From contig NZ_SWCJ01000004.1 of assembly GCF_005116665.1 (NCBI RefSeq), positions 310,001 through 374,000 of the forward strand: a stretch of 64,000 bases of DNA, in the 5' to 3' direction. Shown piece after piece: positions 48,319-58,585 of the stretch (position 1 is the stretch's first letter; each line of letters begins with the position of its first letter). A model generated the notes under the pieces. The model searched no databases, was not told the origin of the DNA, and saw only the letters and a program-made list of their open reading frames with translations. The position numbers were made by a program, and so were the translations under genes. The DNA comes from Ferrimonas aestuarii (GTDB taxonomy: Bacteria; Pseudomonadota; Gammaproteobacteria; Enterobacterales; Shewanellaceae).

Positions 48319-49928
48319 TATTTCACCTCAGGCGGGGTATCGAAGGTATGCAGCGGCGCTGGCGACGCCACGGTCCACTCCAAGCCTTCCGCCCCGTCCC
48401 AAGGTTTGGCTTGCGCTTTCTCACCACCGCGAATGCACTTGATCACCAAGGCGAGGAAGATGAGTTGCGACAAACCAAAGGCGAACCCACCGATGGAGAC
48501 AATTTGGTTGATATCAGCAAACTGCAGCGCGTAATCAGGAATACGGCGCGGCATTCCCGCTAAGCCTAAGAAGTGCATTGGGAAGAACAGCACGTTGACC
48601 GAGATAATCGAGCACCAGAAGTGCCACTTCGCCAACGTTTCGCTGTACATGTGACCGGTCCATTTCGGCAACCAGTAGTACGCTCCCGCCATGATGGAGA
48701 ACACCGCTCCAGTCACCAACACGTAGTGGAAGTGAGCCACCACAAAATAGGTGTCGTGGTACTGGAAATCCACAGGGGTAATTGCCAGCATCAAGCCCGA
48801 CAAGCCACCAATGGTAAACAGCACGATGAAAGCCAAGGCGAACATCATCGGGGCTTCAAAGCTGATGGAACCACGCCACATGGTGGCTACCCAGTTAAAT
48901 ACCTTCACCCCAGTCGGCACCGAAATCAGCATGGTGCAGTACATAAAGAACAACTCGGCGGCAACCGGCATCCCTGTGGTGAACATGTGGTGGGCCCACA
49001 CTAGGAATGACAACAGGGCAATGGAGGCCGTGGCGTACACCATGGAGGCATACCCAAACAGCTTCTTACGACTGAATGCCGGCACAATGGCTGAGATAAT
49101 GCCAAACGCTGGCAAGATCATGATGTACACCTCAGGGTGACCAAAGAACCAGAAGATGTGCTGGAACATCACCGGGTCACCGCCACCGGCGGCATCAAAG
49201 AAGCTGGTGGCAAAGTACTTATCGGTCAGCACCATGGTTACCGCGCCGGCAAGTACTGGCATCACCGCAATCAATAGAAAAGCGGTGATCAACCAGGTCC
49301 AGACGAACAGCGGCATCTTCATGTAGGTCATGCCCGGCGCTCGTAGGTTCATGATGGTCACAATCACGTTGATGGCGCCCATGATGGAGCTGATCCCCAT
49401 GATGTGGACCGAGAACACGAATAGGGCGGTGGAGTCACCACTGTAGGTGGTGGATAGAGGCGCATAGAAGGTCCAACCAAAAGCAGGACCGCCTCCCTCC
49501 ATAAACAGACTGCCCAGTAACATGGCGAAAGCAAACGGCAGAATCCAGAAGCTCCAGTTATTGAGTCGAGGCAGTGCCATATCTGGCGCGCCAATCATCA
49601 TTGGAATCATCCAGTTAGCCAATCCAGTAAAGGCGGGCATTACCGCACCAAATACCATGATTAGCCCGTGTACCGTGGTCATCTGATTGAAAAAATTCGG
49701 CTCAACCAGCTGCAATCCTGGCTCAAACAGCTCCGCACGGATCACCATGGCCATGGCGCCGCCAACGAGGAACATGATGAAGCTGAACCACAGATACAAA
49801 GAGCCAATCTCTTTATGGTTGGTGGTCAACAGCCAACGCTTTAAGCCTTTTTGAGGCGCATGATGGTGATCATGAGCCGGAGTTTCGATGTGGCCGACAT
49901 CGGCCTGATGATCTCTAACTGTTGTCAT
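48318..49928 (-). CDS. ctaD: Cytochrome c oxidase subunit I
   Basis: The catalytic subunit has twelve helices, heme ligands in TTVHGLIM and AHFHYVL, and the CuB ligands in WFFGHPEVY and WAHHMFT. I chose the ATG at 49928 (536 residues), which has GAGG five bases upstream; the longer frame opens with TTG inside coxB. The N-terminus is His-rich (HDHHHAP). Confidence 0.96.
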   Translation of the reverse strand: MTTVRDHQADVGHIETPAHDHHHAPQKGLKRWLLTTNHKEIGSLYLWFSFIMFLVGGAMAMVIRAELFEPGLQLVEPNFFNQMTTVHGLIMVFGAVMPAFTGLANWMIPMMIGAPDMALPRLNNWSFWILPFAFAMLLGSLFMEGGGPAFGWTFYAPLSTTYSGDSTALFVFSVHIMGISSIMGAINVIVTIMNLRAPGMTYMKMPLFVWTWLITAFLLIAVMPVLAGAVTMVLTDKYFATSFFDAAGGGDPVMFQHIFWFFGHPEVYIMILPAFGIISAIVPAFSRKKLFGYASMVYATASIALLSFLVWAHHMFTTGMPVAAELFFMYCTMLISVPTGVKVFNWVATMWRGSISFEAPMMFALAFIVLFTIGGLSGLMLAITPVDFQYHDTYFVVAHFHYVLVTGAVFSIMAGAYYWLPKWTGHMYSETLAKWHFWCSIISVNVLFFPMHFLGLAGMPRRIPDYALQFADINQIVSIGGFAFGLSQLIFLALVIKCIRGGEKAQAKPWDGAEGLEWTVASPAPLHTFDTPPEVK

Positions 49929-49935
49929 GGCTGCC

Positions 49936-51477
49936 TCACTGTCCCTTAGAGGCGGCAACGTCCGCCGTGGTAACTAGATCGCCGGTGTTGTTATCCCAGG
50001 CGTTTCGCTCGTAGGTGATGACCGCAGCCAACTGTCGCTCCGACAATTGAGCTGAGAATCCTTGCATCGCAGTTCCAGCTTTGCCATTAAGAACAATGTC
50101 GATGTGGGCAGCGACCTCCCCTTTCACCATTGGGCTGTCTTTCAGCGCGGGGAACGTCGGTGGCAGCCCCATGCCGGTTGGCATGTGGCAAGCACCGCAA
50201 TAGGTGTTGTAGACCAGCTGACCCTCCGCCATGGCGGTCTCCATGGTCAAAGGTTCTTGAGATGCTTCAGGTGCAGCAGCTTTCGCTTCGATTGTCTCTT
50301 CAGCGACCGCCACTGCTTCAACCGCGGTTTTGGCCTCAGCCTGATTAGGTTCAGAACTAGATCCACCGCCGGCAACATCCGCAGGTTGAGCGATGTCTCC
50401 CATGTTGTTGCCCCACGCATTTCGCTCATAGGTCACCACCGCTGCGATCTCTTTAGGCGTCAGCTGAGCCGCAAACGCCTGCATGGCCGTGCCAGGCTTA
50501 CCGTTCACCACGATGTCGATGTGAGCGGCAATGTCACCCTTAGCGATGGGGCTGTCTTTCAGGCCAGGAAATACACCAGGCAACCCCATGCCGTTTGGCA
50601 TGTGGCAGGCGGCGCAGCGGGCGTTGTAAACCGATTCACCCAGAGTCATCGACTCTTCCATGGTGAGCGTCTCGTTGAGGGACGCATTTGCAGCCGCCTC
50701 CGCTTCGGCAGCCGCTTGCTGCTGATCTGCCAGCCAATTGTCGAAATCCGCTTCAGCAAGGACTTCAACCACCACGGGCATGAAGCCATGGTCTTTACCG
50801 CACAGCTCCGCACATTGGCCTCGGTAAGTGCCCGGTTTATCCACCTTGGTCCAAGCTTCGTTGATAAAGCCTGGGTTGGCGTCTTTCTTTACCGCAAACG
50901 CTGGCACCCACCAAGAGTGGATAACGTCATCGGAAGTCATCAAGAAGCGCACTTTGCGATTGGCTGGAATAACCAAAGGCTTATCCACCTCAAGCAGGTA
51001 GTTCTCGCCTTTGGCTTCCGCGTCTTTGATTTGAGCTTGGGGAGTGGACAGTAAGCTGAAAAACTCAACGCCCTTGTCAAAATACTTGTAGTGCCACTTC
51101 CATTGAGAGCCCGTCACCTGAATGGTGAGCTCCGATTGGCTAGGATCTTCCATGGCCACTAGGGTTTTGGTGGCTGGCACTGCCATCACAATCAAAATCA
51201 GGAACGGGATCACCGTCCACAGGATCTCAACCTTGGTGCTTTCATGGAAATTGGCAGGAACTGCGCCTTTGGACTTACGATGTTTGATCAGCGAATACAG
51301 CATGATCCCAAACACCACAGCCGCAATACCACAGCAGATGTAGAAAATGGTCATGTGCAGGCCGTAGACCTGCTGACTGATGTCGGTAACACCCGGGGTC
51401 AGATTAAAATCCGACACATCGGCGTGCACCCAGACTGGGATAAGCAAACCTATCACCAGTAGATACAAACTTCTCAC
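49936..51477 (-). CDS. coxB: Cytochrome c oxidase subunit II with two fused cytochrome c domains
   Basis: After a signal peptide and two membrane helices the CuA cupredoxin domain shows the ligands in VIHSWW and [13 protein letters not shown]. Two cytochrome c domains follow, with CAACH and CGACH; they are so alike in sequence that they arose by tandem duplication, joined by an Ala/Glu-rich linker. This makes the enzyme a ccaa3-type oxidase. The start is GTG at 51477 (513 residues), with AGAGGAG upstream; the frame opens earlier with TTG. Confidence 0.94.
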   Translation of the reverse strand: MRSLYLLVIGLLIPVWVHADVSDFNLTPGVTDISQQVYGLHMTIFYICCGIAAVVFGIMLYSLIKHRKSKGAVPANFHESTKVEILWTVIPFLILIVMAVPATKTLVAMEDPSQSELTIQVTGSQWKWHYKYFDKGVEFFSLLSTPQAQIKDAEAKGENYLLEVDKPLVIPANRKVRFLMTSDDVIHSWWVPAFAVKKDANPGFINEAWTKVDKPGTYRGQCAELCGKDHGFMPVVVEVLAEADFDNWLADQQQAAAEAEAAANASLNETLTMEESMTLGESVYNARCAACHMPNGMGLPGVFPGLKDSPIAKGDIAAHIDIVVNGKPGTAMQAFAAQLTPKEIAAVVTYERNAWGNNMGDIAQPADVAGGGSSSEPNQAEAKTAVEAVAVAEETIEAKAAAPEASQEPLTMETAMAEGQLVYNTYCGACHMPTGMGLPPTFPALKDSPMVKGEVAAHIDIVLNGKAGTAMQGFSAQLSERQLAAVITYERNAWDNNTGDLVTTADVAASKGQ

Positions 51478-51495
51478 AACAACGGCTCCTCTGTG

Positions 51496-51512
51496 TATTG
51501 CGTAACGCAATA
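51496..51512 (-). promoter_or_regulatory. Perfect dyad in the coxB leader
   Basis: TATTGCGT-A-ACGCAATA is a perfect inverted repeat with an 8-base arm, located just upstream of the coxB ribosome site. It could be a repressor operator or a small hairpin in the leader; no known regulator motif is recognised. Confidence 0.45.
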
Positions 51513-51922
51513 TCCAGAGAAGAGCAGCACAGTAATTCTCAGCCCTATGAAGCTCCCCTCCCCTTATTTATTCGGTTTGGGCAAACTACGGAAACGGCTT
51601 ATCCCGAGGTTACAGCAGCCTTGTATCTCACTTCATTGTGGCTAAACGGAGTTGCGTTCCAACCATTGATGAAATTGATACAACGATTCTTCGATCGTCT
51701 GTTTTCTTAACCTAAAGACTAAATTTAGATTGATCAAGATCAAGAATCTGATTCAACCCAAAATACCAACTAACTTAGTCTGGAATAGATCCGCAGTGCG
51801 CTTTACTTAACTATTGGCTGAAAAATCTAAAAACGCCTAATAAAAAAGACAAATCAGATTGAATGGAATTCATATTGGCGATCTACCTGCAAATATTTCA
51901 GAAGATCGCCCTTTATCTAGGT
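51513..51922. other. Intergenic region upstream of coxB with an FNR-type box
   Basis: No gene is apparent. TTGATCAAGATCAA at 51730-51743 is a perfect FNR/ANR consensus (TTGAT-N4-ATCAA), about 250 bases before coxB, next to the palindrome CTAAATTTAG (51719-51728). GGCGATCT (51877-51884) and AGATCGCC (51903-51910) form an inverted repeat just after sulA that could act in its termination, though without a T-run. Confidence 0.6.
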
Positions 51923-52390
51923 TTAATGAATCCAATTGCTGCGATGAGCAGGGATAATTGCATGGGTAAGTGACTGGGAAGGCTTAGGTTGCTGAAACAG
52001 GTACCCACGGCATTGCGCCTTCTTACTGGCTAGATTCAGTCGACGCCAGTCGCGCTCTTCCAGCTTAGGCAACCAAGCAAGCACCGCACTGGCAGTACGA
52101 CCGGCCAACGCTTGCTCTACCGCCCACTGGCCTTCCAATTCGTCTTGGCAGCGCACGATCAACAGACGATCCATGGCCACACCCGCTTCTTCTAGAATCG
52201 CTTTCCAACCACTGCGAGGTGGGTTTACCAACACCAACCAACGCTGTTGCTGACTCAGCTCCGCCAGACTGGAAGCCAAAGATTTCAGCGTGCTCAAGCT
52301 GCTGTCAAATCGAGTCAGCTTTGACTCAGATTGCCAGTTGCCTTGCCACAGGCCAGGGTGACGAAACTGCGCTCCATGCTGCACTTTCAT
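51923..52390 (-). CDS. sulA: SOS cell-division inhibitor SulA
   Basis: The 155-residue protein matches SulA in layout: QQQRWLVLVNPP, then LAGRTASAVLAWLPKL and a final RGYLFQQP strand. SulA blocks FtsZ polymerisation after DNA damage. Its ATG shares one base with the lexA stop, so it is co-expressed from the LexA-controlled promoter. Overall identity to E. coli SulA looks modest. Confidence 0.83.
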   Translation of the reverse strand: MKVQHGAQFRHPGLWQGNWQSESKLTRFDSSLSTLKSLASSLAELSQQQRWLVLVNPPRSGWKAILEEAGVAMDRLLIVRCQDELEGQWAVEQALAGRTASAVLAWLPKLEERDWRRLNLASKKAQCRGYLFQQPKPSQSLTHAIIPAHRSNWIH

Positions 52391-53010
52391 TAATGCAATC
52401 CTCCATTACGTATCACCCCTACCGCCAAACCTTCAATGGTGAGAGGTTCCTGCTCCAGATCAACCCGAATCGGTTGATACTCACTGTTCTCGGCGTGCAA
52501 CAACACGGTGTCGCCGTTGCGTTCAAAACGCTTAACGGTAACGTCATCGCCTACGCGCGCTACCACAACCTGACCGTTTCGTGCCTCTTTCTGACTGTGT
52601 ACCGCCAGTAGATCGCCATCCATGATGCCAATATCGATCATCGAATCGCCGCGAACACGCAGTAAATAGTCGGCATTAGGGCTAAACATGCTGGGATCAA
52701 GCTGGCAATGTTGTTCAACGTGCTGTTGAGCCAAAATTGGCTCACCCGCTGCAACCTGACCAATCAGAGGCAAGCCCAGTTGCTCAGGCTCAGGGCCGGT
52801 ATCCAACAAACGAATGCCGCGAGAGGTACCAGGAACGATCTCGATTACTTCTTTCCGAGCTAACGCTTTTAGATGCTCTTCGGCGGCGTTGGCACTACGA
52901 AACCCCAACTGCTTGGCAATCTCAGCACGAGTTGGCGGCATGCCAGTCTCAGCCATGTGGTTACGGATAAGTTCCAGAACTTGAGTTTGCCTTGGGGTTA
53001 ACGGCTTCAT
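52390..53010 (-). CDS. lexA: SOS repressor LexA
   Basis: The 206-residue repressor has the winged-helix DNA-binding domain ([23 protein letters not shown]), the self-cleavage site Ala-Gly in QVAAGEP (about 84-85), the catalytic Ser in GDSMIDIG and Lys in VTVKRF. It is preceded by two SOS boxes and followed by sulA. Confidence 0.97.
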   Translation of the reverse strand: MKPLTPRQTQVLELIRNHMAETGMPPTRAEIAKQLGFRSANAAEEHLKALARKEVIEIVPGTSRGIRLLDTGPEPEQLGLPLIGQVAAGEPILAQQHVEQHCQLDPSMFSPNADYLLRVRGDSMIDIGIMDGDLLAVHSQKEARNGQVVVARVGDDVTVKRFERNGDTVLLHAENSEYQPIRVDLEQEPLTIEGLAVGVIRNGGLH

Positions 53011-53018
53011 ATCTTTAC

Positions 53019-53072
53019 CTGTTTATCTATACAGTACCACTGTGAGTATATACAGGCCGGTGATAATTTCAA
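53019..53072 (-). promoter_or_regulatory. lexA promoter with two tandem SOS boxes
   Basis: CTGTTTATCTATACAG (53019-53034) and CTGTGAGTATATACAG (53040-53055) both fit CTGT-N8-ACAG. On the minus strand TTGAAA (53067-53072), 16 bases, then TATACT (53045-53050) form the promoter; its -10 lies inside the distal box and the other box covers the start region, as in autoregulated lexA genes. Confidence 0.92.
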
Positions 53073-53253
53073 CAACTTATTTTGTTTGCGAGTGTCTAGA
53101 TAAAGCTGAATCACAAGAATGACATGCCAAATCGATGCACCAATTTCACTCGCTGGGGCATTCGAACCGAGATCACTGCTAAAATCTGCGCACCTCTAAG
53201 GTGCCGAACTGTGGGGTTTCGGTGTATTATCAACGACAATTACAGAACCATAA

Positions 53254-55674
53254 GTGAAGACTACGGTGACCCAAGACTATCTATCACCCTGGATGAAGGG
53301 TGCCCGCTGGCTGCAAAAGCCGGTGGTAAACAGCCGATTGGTGCCAGCCGATCCCATTGGTGAACTCGACATCGACCTCGAGCGCCCAGTGGTGTACGTG
53401 CTTAACCACGAGTCCCATTCTGATCTACTGGCACTCCATGAAGCCTGCCTAAATGCTGGGCTTCCAAGCCCGCTTGAGCCTCTGCAAGTGGAAGGCGAAA
53501 CCGTCAGCCGCGTGGTGTTCCTCAATGGCGCAACCCCGCTGATCGGCAAACGCAAAAAAACCGATTTCCTGCAGCGCTTCGAACAGCTGCTGTCTCTGCA
53601 TCAACGACACACCGAACTGGATATCCAGGTGGTGCCCGTTGCCCTGATGTGGGGCCGCGACCCAGGTAAAGATGAGAGCGTAAGTGCAACGCTACTCAAT
53701 AAAGACTACCCAACCTGGCTGCGAAAATTCTTTATTATGATGATGCTGGGCCGCGACAGCTTTGTGCGCTTCTCTCGCCCGGTATCTCTGCGTTATATGG
53801 CGGATCGCCACGGCACCGACGACAGCATCGCACACAAGTTGGCGCGGGTGGCTCGAGTGCACTTTGGCCGCCAGCACACAGTTGCTACTGGCCCGAAACT
53901 GCCGGACCGTCAAGCTCTGTTCCACAGCCTATTAGCCTCTGACGCCATCAAAAAAGCCATTGCTGAAGAAGCCAAATCCAAAGAGATCAGCGAAGACAAA
54001 GCCAGAGAGAAAGCCACCGAATATCTGGATGAGATTGCGGCCGCCTACTCCAGCAACTTGATCCGTGTCGGTGAACGTATCCTGGCTTGGTTATGGAACA
54101 AGATCTATAAGGGCATCAACGTGCGGGGCGCCGAAGAGGTTCGCCGCCTGTCTCAAGATGGCCACGAGATCGTGTTCGTTCCTTGCCATCGTAGCCACAT
54201 GGATTACCTGCTGCTGTCCTACATCATCTATCAACAAGGGATGGTGCCACCGCACATCGCAGCTGGGGTAAACCTGAACTTCTGGCCAGCGGGTCCCATT
54301 TTCCGCAAAGGGGGCGCGTTCTTCATTCGTCGCTCCTTTAAAGGCAACAAGCTGTACGCCGAGGTGTTCCGTGAATACCTGCATCAGCTGTTCGCACGGG
54401 GCTACTCCATCGAATACTTCTGCGAAGGCGGCCGCTCCCGCACTGGCCGTCTGCTGCCACCTAAAACCGGCATGATCGCCATGACATTGCAGACCGTAAT
54501 GCGTGGCATCGAACGTCCAGTTACCTTGGTGCCTATCTACCTGGGTTATGACCACGTGATGGAGGTCTCTACTTACCACAAAGAGCTAAAAGGTAAGAAG
54601 AAAGAGAAGGAAGGCGTATTCCAAGTATTCTCTGCCATCAAGAAGCTGCGTAACTATGGTCAAGGTTATGTGAACTTTGGTGCGCCAATCACCGTGCATC
54701 AGTTCTTGAACGACAAAGTGCCGCAGTGGCGTGAAGACACCGCTGAGAATGGCGATCAGAAGCAGCCTTGGTTAACTCCAGTGGTGAACGACATCGCCCA
54801 TGAGCTGATGTGCAACATCAACGATGCGGCGGCGGTCAGTGCAGTAACTCTGACGGCCACCACCTTGCTGGCAACCCAACATCACGCCATGTCCCGCCAT
54901 GCACTGGAGAACCAGCTGGATCTTTACCTGAAACTGCTGCAATCGGTGCCGTACACCACCTACACCACGCTTACTGAAGGCGATGGTAAATCGGTGCTGC
55001 AAGATGCCTTGGATCTGGAGAAATTCCAGCTGACCGACGACGACCTAGGTCAGATCGTCAGCATCTTTGATAACCAAGCGGTCACCATGACCTATTACCG
55101 CAACAACATCTTGCACTTGATGATTCTGCCGAGCTTGTTGGCCTCCTTGGCGCTAACCAACAAACGTAATCAGCGTGAACAGTTGATTGAACAGGCTAAG
55201 ACCCTGTATCCACTGGTGCAAGCTGAGCTGTTTATGGGTCTTGGAGAGCAGTTGGAAGAGTACTTGCACGCTCAGCTCAACGAGTTCATCAACCACGGTC
55301 TATTGACCGAATCTGACGGCGAACTCAAGGTCAACGACGCCAAGCGCGACATGTTGATGCAACTGGGCGCCATCAGTCAGGAAACCCTTCAGCGTTATGC
55401 CATCTTACTGTCTCGTCTGCAGGCGGAGCCGACCATCGAGCGTGGTTCGCTGGAGAAGGAGTCCACCAAGCTGGCCGAGCGCCTGTGCAAACTGCACGGC
55501 ACCAACGCACCGGAGTTCTTCGACAAGAAAGTGTTTAACACCCTAACCTTACGTTTGAAGGAGATGGGCTGCATTGGCGACGAACCCGATACCGATAAGA
55601 TCAAGGTATTGGCTCAACTGGTACTGACTCAACTCCCCATCAGCATGCGAGCTTCCATCAGTCAGGTGGGATAA
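53254..55674 (+). CDS. plsB: Glycerol-3-phosphate 1-O-acyltransferase
   Basis: PlsB makes lysophosphatidic acid at the inner membrane, the first step of phospholipid synthesis. The protein (806 residues) has the acyltransferase motifs HRSHMDY (His about 312), [19 protein letters not shown] and VPIYLGY. The listed start is GTG with no good ribosome site; a GTG at 53266 or ATG at 53293 is possible. A weak hairpin (GCACCT/AGGTGC, 53190-53204) and TATTAT (53225-53230) lie upstream. Confidence 0.95.
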   Translation: MKTTVTQDYLSPWMKGARWLQKPVVNSRLVPADPIGELDIDLERPVVYVLNHESHSDLLALHEACLNAGLPSPLEPLQVEGETVSRVVFLNGATPLIGKRKKTDFLQRFEQLLSLHQRHTELDIQVVPVALMWGRDPGKDESVSATLLNKDYPTWLRKFFIMMMLGRDSFVRFSRPVSLRYMADRHGTDDSIAHKLARVARVHFGRQHTVATGPKLPDRQALFHSLLASDAIKKAIAEEAKSKEISEDKAREKATEYLDEIAAAYSSNLIRVGERILAWLWNKIYKGINVRGAEEVRRLSQDGHEIVFVPCHRSHMDYLLLSYIIYQQGMVPPHIAAGVNLNFWPAGPIFRKGGAFFIRRSFKGNKLYAEVFREYLHQLFARGYSIEYFCEGGRSRTGRLLPPKTGMIAMTLQTVMRGIERPVTLVPIYLGYDHVMEVSTYHKELKGKKKEKEGVFQVFSAIKKLRNYGQGYVNFGAPITVHQFLNDKVPQWREDTAENGDQKQPWLTPVVNDIAHELMCNINDAAAVSAVTLTATTLLATQHHAMSRHALENQLDLYLKLLQSVPYTTYTTLTEGDGKSVLQDALDLEKFQLTDDDLGQIVSIFDNQAVTMTYYRNNILHLMILPSLLASLALTNKRNQREQLIEQAKTLYPLVQAELFMGLGEQLEEYLHAQLNEFINHGLLTESDGELKVNDAKRDMLMQLGAISQETLQRYAILLSRLQAEPTIERGSLEKESTKLAERLCKLHGTNAPEFFDKKVFNTLTLRLKEMGCIGDEPDTDKIKVLAQLVLTQLPISMRASISQVG

Positions 55675-55687
55675 CGCATCGATACTC

Positions 55688-55715
55688 AAGGGCCCGCAAG
55701 GGCCCTTACAATTTT
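55688..55715 (+). terminator. Terminator of plsB
   Basis: AAGGGCCC and GGGCCCTT form a perfect 8-base stem around a GCAA tetraloop, followed by ACAATTTTT. Confidence 0.78.
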
Positions 55716-55725
55716 TGGACAACAC

Positions 55726-56961
55726 ATGAAACAACACGCCTCTCCTAGCCTACTTGGCGGAGCCATGATCATCGCCGCCACCACCGTAGGTGCCGGTATG
55801 TTTTCCCTGCCCGTTACCGCTGCCGGTATGTGGTTCAACTACAGCATCATGGTGTTGGCTTTCGCATGGCTCTGCATGCTGCTCTCTGGCCTATTCGTAC
55901 TGGAAACCAACCTGCGTTTTCCTGTGGGTGCCAGCTTTGACACCATGGTTGGCGAAACCCTAGGCCGCCCTTGGCGTGTGGCCAATGGCATCTCCATCGC
56001 CTTCGTACTCTACATTCTGACTTACGCCTACATCAGTGGCGGCAGCTCCATCGTCAGCCACGGTGCCGCCAGCGCCTTTGGCATCGAGATGAACAGTACT
56101 GTCGCCGCCCTGTGCTTTGCCTTAGTGCTGGCCAGCATCGTGTTTGTGGGTGCCAAAGCGGTGGATCGCATCAGCACCATCATGATTGGCGCCATGATTC
56201 TGACCTTCGGCGCTTCCACTTTGGATCTGGCCCCAAGCATTCAGGCCGCCAATCTATGGCCAGAGAACAGCGATGGCCAAAGTTACGCCATCTTCGGCCT
56301 TGCAGCTCTGCCCTTCATGCTGGCCTCCTTCGGCTACCACGGCAACGTACCTAGCCTGGTGAAATACTATGGTAAGCAGCCTAAACGCATTGCACTGGCC
56401 CTACTGCTCGGCACCGGTCTGGCCTTCACCATCTACCTACTGTGGCTGACCCTGAGCTTCGGCAACTTAAGCCAACAGCAACTGCTGCCGGTAATTCAGG
56501 CCGGTGGCAACATGGGCGATCTGGTGGCCGCGCTGGAGCGCAGCGACAACGGCAATCTGGGCACCATTCTGTCGCTGTTTGCCAACCTGGCTGTGGCCAG
56601 CTCCTTCTTGGGCGTGACGTTGGGGCTGTTCGATTACATTGCCGACCTGTTTGGCTTCGACAACAGCATTTCGGGACGCAGCAAAACGGCGGTTATCACC
56701 TTCCTGCCCCCCCTACTATTGGCATTGGCTTGGCCCCACGGCTTCATCTACGCCATCGGTTTCGCCGGTTTGGCGGCAACCCTGTGGGCTGCCATCGTGC
56801 CAGCCCTGATGGCCAAAACCGTGCGCACCCTAGACAGCCAAGGCGATTACCAAGCGCCAGGCGGTCAAGCAGGCATCTATCTGGTTATCGGTTTCGGTCT
56901 AACGGTGGCGGTGTGTGAAATCGCCAGTAAATTGAAACTGCTGCCGGTGTTTGGCCAATAA
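55726..56961 (+). CDS. mtr: Aromatic amino acid permease, Mtr-type
   Basis: The 411-residue protein has eleven membrane helices of the HAAAP family. Blocks TTVGAGMFSLPV, NGISIAFVLYILTYAYIS, LASFGYHGNVPSL and LGVTLGLFDYIADLFGFD match E. coli Mtr, the high-affinity tryptophan importer, better than TyrP. It starts a three-gene run with tapT and a LysR gene, each overlapping the last. No TyrR or TrpR box was noticed upstream. Confidence 0.87.
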   Translation: MKQHASPSLLGGAMIIAATTVGAGMFSLPVTAAGMWFNYSIMVLAFAWLCMLLSGLFVLETNLRFPVGASFDTMVGETLGRPWRVANGISIAFVLYILTYAYISGGSSIVSHGAASAFGIEMNSTVAALCFALVLASIVFVGAKAVDRISTIMIGAMILTFGASTLDLAPSIQAANLWPENSDGQSYAIFGLAALPFMLASFGYHGNVPSLVKYYGKQPKRIALALLLGTGLAFTIYLLWLTLSFGNLSQQQLLPVIQAGGNMGDLVAALERSDNGNLGTILSLFANLAVASSFLGVTLGLFDYIADLFGFDNSISGRSKTAVITFLPPLLLALAWPHGFIYAIGFAGLAATLWAAIVPALMAKTVRTLDSQGDYQAPGGQAGIYLVIGFGLTVAVCEIASKLKLLPVFGQ

Positions 56962-57680
56962 TGGACAACGCCGTTATCACCCTGCGGACTCGGCTAATTG
57001 CCGAGTCCAGCAAACCCTATCAGTCTCGTGGTGCCACCGTGGTGCGCTGTGACCGCTGCCAGATCGCTGAGTCTCACTGCTGCTGCAGTTACAAGCAGCC
57101 GCAGCAACTGCAAGCGGCCTTCTGCCTGATCATGCATCGCAAAGAGCCGATGAAGCCCACCAATACCGGTCGCATCATCGCCGAAATTCTGCCGCAAACC
57201 GCCGCCTTTGCCTGGGATCGCACCGAGCCAGATCCTGAGATGCTGGCCTTTTTGGCGGATCCACAGTGGCAACCCTATCTGGTATTTCCTGAAGCCTATG
57301 TGGAAGACCAGCCCGTAGTAGAAGCACCCCGACCTTGCCCAGAGGACAAGCGGCCGCTGTTTATCCTGCTAGATGCGACTTGGGCTCAGGCACGTAAGAT
57401 CTACTTTAAGAGCCCCTATCTGCAGCAGATGCCGGTACTGAGCATCAACCCAGAGCGCCTCTCCAATTACAAGCTGCGTGAAGCCGCCCACGATCACCAA
57501 CTGGCCACCGCCGAAGTGGCGGCTATGGTGTTGGAGCTGGCCGGAGAGTCCCATGCCGCAGAAGTCTTGGATGCCTATTTTCAGCTGTTTTCTCAGTGCT
57601 ATTACGCAGGCAAGCGCCAACTGCCAGTGCCGACCAGTGGTGAGGCCTTCGACCGGCTTAAGGCCTGCAAAGGAGAGTGA
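56961..57680 (+). CDS. tapT: tRNA-uridine aminocarboxypropyltransferase (DTW family)
   Basis: TapT adds the acp group from S-adenosylmethionine to U47 of several tRNAs. The 239-residue protein has the cysteine cluster CDRCQ...CCC, EPMKPTNTGR and the DTW box LDATWAQARKI, with close match to E. coli TapT along its length. Its ATG overlaps the mtr stop by one base. Confidence 0.88.
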   Translation: MDNAVITLRTRLIAESSKPYQSRGATVVRCDRCQIAESHCCCSYKQPQQLQAAFCLIMHRKEPMKPTNTGRIIAEILPQTAAFAWDRTEPDPEMLAFLADPQWQPYLVFPEAYVEDQPVVEAPRPCPEDKRPLFILLDATWAQARKIYFKSPYLQQMPVLSINPERLSNYKLREAAHDHQLATAEVAAMVLELAGESHAAEVLDAYFQLFSQCYYAGKRQLPVPTSGEAFDRLKACKGE

Positions 57681-57682
57681 GC

Positions 57683-58585
57683 ATGAAAGCCCGTTTCGAT
57701 CAGTGGTTAAGTTTTCGCACCGTGGTCAAACGGGGCAGCTTTGCCGCCGCCGCTGAATCATTGGAGCTGTCTCGAGCCTTGGTCTCCGGCCACGTACGCC
57801 AACTGGAGGAGCACTACGGAGTCAGGCTACTCAATCGAACTACCCGCAGGTTATCACTCACCGACGAAGGCCAGCGGCTGCTGGAGCGCATTGCGCCGCT
57901 GCTGGACGAAGCCGAGTCTACCGAGAAACAGATGCAGGACCTGGCCAATGAGATCCGTGGCACGCTGCGGATTCAAGTGCCCGCCGTACTGGACGCCGAG
58001 CCACTGCACCACTGTCTGGCGAAGTTGATGCTGCAACACCCTGGGGTGAAACTGGAGGTGTTGATTGGCGAGTCGATAGACGACCTTGTGGGCCGAGGCA
58101 TCGATCTGGCCCTCTACATTGGCACCCTAGAGGACAGCTCCATGGTGTGCCGCCCTCTATGCCAGCTGGAAACCAAACTGGTGGCCAGCCCAACCTATTG
58201 GCAGCAAGCGGGCATACCCTCTCAAGTCAGCGACCTGTCCCAGCATCGCTGCATCCACTATCGTCACTGCTTAACTGGCCACAATTGGGATTTCCTCGAC
58301 CAAGATGGCCAGCCCATATTGGTCAAACCCAACTTCGTGATGGAAACCGACAGCGAAACCATGGCACTTCGACTGGCCAAAAGCGGCGTTGGGGTCACCA
58401 CCGCCTTGGCATTTTTGTGTCAACAAGCCTTAGCTCAAGGCACGCTGGAAGCCCACTTAGATTGCTATCTACACCCAGTGCCTCTGTCGGCGGTTTACCC
58501 TGCCAAGCACAATAAACCGCTTCGTTTGCAGCGATTGCTTGAGTTGTTAGCTGAGACCTTTACGAATCCAATGATCCACCGCTAA
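57683..58585 (+). CDS. LysR-family transcriptional regulator
   Basis: The 300-residue protein has the N-terminal winged helix (FAAAAESLELSRALVSGHVRQLEE) and the two-lobed effector domain; SRTTRRLSLT-type residues place it near the DsdC/PtxR-like group, but the ligand is unknown. The ATG at 57683 has AAGGAG seven bases upstream; the GTG two codons earlier is less likely. Its end overlaps the end of the opposite ahcY gene by 39 bases. Confidence 0.9.
   Translation: MKARFDQWLSFRTVVKRGSFAAAAESLELSRALVSGHVRQLEEHYGVRLLNRTTRRLSLTDEGQRLLERIAPLLDEAESTEKQMQDLANEIRGTLRIQVPAVLDAEPLHHCLAKLMLQHPGVKLEVLIGESIDDLVGRGIDLALYIGTLEDSSMVCRPLCQLETKLVASPTYWQQAGIPSQVSDLSQHRCIHYRHCLTGHNWDFLDQDGQPILVKPNFVMETDSETMALRLAKSGVGVTTALAFLCQQALAQGTLEAHLDCYLHPVPLSAVYPAKHNKPLRLQRLLELLAETFTNPMIHR

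Noticed and set aside
50062-51054. A 330-codon open frame on the plus strand opposite coxB
   Set aside because: It is the antisense shadow of coxB, with no recognisable motif; coxB itself is certain.
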